Shown here: one piece after another, positions 61,955 to 64,000 of the stretch
Position numbering within the stretch: the stretch's first letter is position 1
Layout of the letters: the number at the start of each line of letters is the position of its first letter
NCBI GenBank assembly: GCA_003152015.1
Contig: PLZF01000096.1
Span: 109,621 to 173,620 of the forward strand
DNA from: Acidimicrobiaceae bacterium
Lineage (GTDB): Bacteria > Actinomycetota > Acidimicrobiia > Acidimicrobiales > RAAP-2
Direction of reading: 5' to 3'
DNA length: 64,000 bases
The notes under the pieces: model-generated
Database searches by the model: none
What the model was told of the DNA's origin: nothing
The model's input: the letters and a program-made list of their open reading frames with translations, nothing else
Position numbers and translations under genes: made by a program

Positions 61955-62941
61955 ATGAGACCAATCCCCGTCGCCTTCCACGTCTGGTTCATCGAGGTCC
62001 ATACCTATGGAATCGGGCTGGCCATCACCTTCTGGTTCGGGCTCCGCTATACCGAACGCCGGTTGCGTAACGCCGGCTACGAGTGGCAGTGGGTGACCGG
62101 GATGTTCCTGTGGGTCATCATCGCCGCCATCGTCGGCGCCCGCATCATGAGCGTGGCCCCCAACTGGTCGCAGTACTCGGCCCACCCCCTCCAGGTATTT
62201 GCCATATGGCAGGGCGGGCTGTCATCGTTCGGCGGTTTGATCCTGGCGGTGCCGGTGGGCATCGTCAGCTCCCGACGACGTTGCCCTTCCCTGCCAACCA
62301 TCCGCTTTCTCGATCTCATGGCACCGGTGTTGATGGCGTCATGGGGCATCGGGCGGCTACTCGGACCTCAACTCATGGTCAACGGTGGTGGCCACCCGAC
62401 TACCCAGTGGTTCGGCATGTACTACGCCGGAGAGGTCGGCAAGCGCCTACCGGTGCCGATCTTTCAGGCGGCCATGGATCTGGGTATCTTTGCCACCTTG
62501 CTGCTGATCGAAAGGTGGCTGCGCAGCCAGTCCCCCGCCGTCCCACCTCTCCCCGCGGACGTGGGCGCGGACGTGGGCGCGGGCGCGGACAGCGCCCGTG
62601 CGCGCCATGCCCTTCTTCCACCGGCGGGCATCATCATTGGTGCCGGGATGATGCTGTGGGGTATCGAGCGTTTCCTCGATGAGCGATTGTGGCTCACCGA
62701 CCCCAGCCACGTCGCGTTCATACTGGTGCAACTGGCTGGTGTCGCACTGACGATTGCCGGTCTGGTGGTCTTGGTCGCCAAGTATCCGGCCTACAAGAAG
62801 TGGCGAACCGATGGACCCGTCGAGGGTGGCCCTTTTCTCGGCGATCCGAAGCCCACGACGACCCCACGCCCGGCCACGCCCACAACTGCGCCAACAGCCA
62901 CTACCCCCTCGACGACGCTGGCGTCGGGCGACCCTGGCTAA
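61955..62941 (+). CDS. lgt: Prolipoprotein diacylglyceryl transferase
   Basis: Attaches diacylglycerol to the lipobox Cys of prolipoproteins. A 328-residue membrane protein with seven or so helices. HVWFIEVHTYGIGLAI, AIWQGGLSSFGGLILAVPVGIV and ASWGIGRLLGPQLMVNGGGHPT correspond to the conserved Lgt segments. The second and third diverge from the classical HGG and GNFxNxE signatures, as in other distant actinobacterial Lgt. A GADVGADVGAGAD insert is encoded by short repeats near 62560, and a Thr/Pro tail ends the protein. Its stop abuts that of the convergent membrane gene. Confidence 0.85.
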   Translation: MRPIPVAFHVWFIEVHTYGIGLAITFWFGLRYTERRLRNAGYEWQWVTGMFLWVIIAAIVGARIMSVAPNWSQYSAHPLQVFAIWQGGLSSFGGLILAVPVGIVSSRRRCPSLPTIRFLDLMAPVLMASWGIGRLLGPQLMVNGGGHPTTQWFGMYYAGEVGKRLPVPIFQAAMDLGIFATLLLIERWLRSQSPAVPPLPADVGADVGAGADSARARHALLPPAGIIIGAGMMLWGIERFLDERLWLTDPSHVAFILVQLAGVALTIAGLVVLVAKYPAYKKWRTDGPVEGGPFLGDPKPTTTPRPATPTTAPTATTPSTTLASGDPG

Positions 62942-63790
62942 CTACTGGGCAATCACCTGCCCCAGGACTTGTCCTTCACTAACGACTCCAACGGCGGGGG
63001 TGTCGCCAACGGCGGGGGCGTCAAGAGACTCACCGACATGGGTCGTCGCCTTCCGGCGTACCAAGGCGAGCCCGGCAATACCGAATGCTCCTGTAACACA
63101 GAGCCCAACCATCGGGGACAGCAGCCAGGCCACCGCCACCGCCACCGCTAGTTCGGTGGCCACGGTGACGCGGCCAACTCTCGGGCCGAGGGTGTAGAAC
63201 CTGAGGTGGAAGTCTCGCAAGGCATCGGGGGTGGTGATGTGCCGCCCGAGTAGGACGGACATGCCCCGTACCAGGCCGAACATCGACCCAAGGGCAACCG
63301 CCCATACCGGGTTTCCGGTAAGTGCAGCCAGTACGATCATCAAATACACCGCCGCTGTGGTGATGTAGGTCGCTAATCCGGTGCCGATCTGCCACCCAAA
63401 TCCTGCGGCATAGACCCAGGGCCGGAAATGGTCGAGCCACCGCTCATTGACCTGGCGGTAGTGGACAGGAAGATGAAATCCTCCGAGGCCGGTGTCGGAC
63501 CCCACCGCCACCGCCGAGGCTGTCAGGGCAATGACGCCGACAACGGTGGACGAGAGAGCCAGTGCATGCACTCCGACAGCCAGGGCTGCCATGCAGAGTC
63601 CCAACACGACGCCACCGGCGGTGCCGCCGGTCACGAACCATAGTGCGGACGTCCGGAAGCGGCTTCCGCGCCCTTTCTCGCCCAGAGGTGTCATGCAGGC
63701 CAGCATCGACAGCCCGCACGGCGACCAGGTAGACCGGACGGCGGACACCACAGCCACCAAAGCGGCACTAGGAACAACCCAGCTATTCAT
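62942..63790 (-). CDS. Polytopic membrane protein with CcdA-like SPC motif
   Basis: A 282-residue membrane protein with about six to eight hydrophobic segments. It opens MNSWVVPSAALVAVVSAVRSTWSPCGLSML, where SPCG resembles the N-terminal motif of CcdA/DsbD electron transporters. TPLGEKGRGSRF, FVTGGTAGGVVLGLCMAALAVG and GFGWQIGTGLATYITTAAVYLM follow. A second CcdA-type cysteine motif is not obvious, so disulfide transfer is not established. The ATG at 63790 follows AGGGG; the longer frame is not supported. Probably a DsbD/CcdA-like or MauE-neighbour family. Confidence 0.65.
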   Translation of the reverse strand: MNSWVVPSAALVAVVSAVRSTWSPCGLSMLACMTPLGEKGRGSRFRTSALWFVTGGTAGGVVLGLCMAALAVGVHALALSSTVVGVIALTASAVAVGSDTGLGGFHLPVHYRQVNERWLDHFRPWVYAAGFGWQIGTGLATYITTAAVYLMIVLAALTGNPVWAVALGSMFGLVRGMSVLLGRHITTPDALRDFHLRFYTLGPRVGRVTVATELAVAVAVAWLLSPMVGLCVTGAFGIAGLALVRRKATTHVGESLDAPAVGDTPAVGVVSEGQVLGQVIAQ

Positions 63791-63834
63791 CGAATTCCCC
63801 TGCTCTCCAGTCGTGCGATTCCGAGGCTCATCGG

Positions 63835-64000
63835 CTAAGCGGGCGACCCTAGGAACGGTGCGCCGAAGGAGAAGATGCCGCCGTCCTGGGCAACCAACCA
63901 ATACCCCGATTGTGGGCTGTAAGGTGCCATGCCCACGATCGGCTTGGCCAATGGCCGACCGCCCATGGAGCCATGGAACGGCGCATCGCCGAAGGCGAAG
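63835..64000 (-). CDS. C-terminal end of a repeat protein (GYWLV...DGGIFSFG repeats), cut by window edge
   Basis: The last 54 codons of a leftward gene that begins beyond the right edge. It carries about one and a half copies of a repeat with [33 protein letters not shown] and [14 protein letters not shown]. Such repeats occur in many copies in extracellular and peptidoglycan-associated proteins of Acidimicrobiia and related actinomycetes. The rest of the protein and its function cannot be judged here. Confidence 0.8.
   Translation of the reverse strand, partial: FAFGDAPFHGSMGGRPLAKPIVGMAPYSPQSGYWLVAQDGGIFSFGAPFLGSPA

Overview
This 64 kb window is a high-G+C chromosomal segment of an actinomycete, most likely Acidimicrobiia. 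The placement is inference. It rests on the codon bias, a SUF system with a Rieske protein and SufU, ethylmalonyl-CoA-pathway genes of the streptomycete type, many SDR and acyl-CoA enzymes, and a partial protein at the right edge carrying the [13 protein letters not shown] repeat that is common in Acidimicrobiia. I saw no rRNA, convincing tRNA, CRISPR array, intact insertion sequence or prophage. Most of the window is ordinary chromosome with local islands of decay.

1-12 kb: an ABC-2 type ATPase (cut by the edge) behind a DUF2203 gene, an SDR, RNase HI divergent from a large homodimeric pyruvate dehydrogenase E1 (aceE), an HhH-GPD protein coupled to thiE, a repeat-tailed exported protein, an acyl-CoA dehydrogenase, an MBL hydrolase and a glycogen-debranching-type enzyme. 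12.4-15.1 kb: sufC-sufS-sufU. 15.1-22 kb: a tightly overlapping leftward redox cluster. From upstream to downstream it encodes a b-type membrane protein, an OmpR-family response regulator, a histidine kinase, a small anchored protein, an ApbE flavin transferase, a ferric-reductase-like membrane protein, a NuoF-like Fe-S flavoprotein and a ferredoxin. Three 11-bp-phased CTTACG repeats lie between the two-component genes and the redox genes. 22.1-24.1 kb: remains of a nitrite-reduction locus, with an in-frame nirB-nirD deletion fusion followed by an intact HemD-like/winged-helix regulator.

24-31 kb: an LCP cell-wall protein, an acetate module (GPR1/FUN34/YaaH transporter plus acetyl-CoA synthetase), an SDR and an LLM flavoenzyme. 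31-36.4 kb: the second SUF cluster (sufB, a small Cys-rich protein, sufD, Rieske, a second sufC), with a crotonase gene inserted on the opposite strand. 36.5-45.3 kb: oligopeptidase B, a RodZ-C-terminal-like membrane protein, an SDR with a histone-like tail, an RmlC-like epimerase, flavin reductase, MBL hydrolase, epoxide hydrolase and MutY.

45-54 kb contains three candidate ethylmalonyl-CoA-pathway genes (mesaconyl-CoA hydratase, methylsuccinyl-CoA dehydrogenase, malyl/methylmalyl-CoA lyase). These fit the acetate uptake and activation genes upstream. They are interleaved with a translationally coupled sphingosine-1-phosphate-lyase-like/neutral-ceramidase-like pair, a decayed erm(37)-like rRNA methyltransferase pseudogene and a VapBC toxin-antitoxin pair with a 14-bp operator-like inverted repeat. 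54-64 kb: an SCO6745-family protein, a 14-TM MFS exporter, a DUF885-like metallopeptidase with dienelactone hydrolase, an NlpC/P60 peptidoglycan hydrolase, an SDR, Lgt, a CcdA-like membrane protein and the truncated repeat protein.
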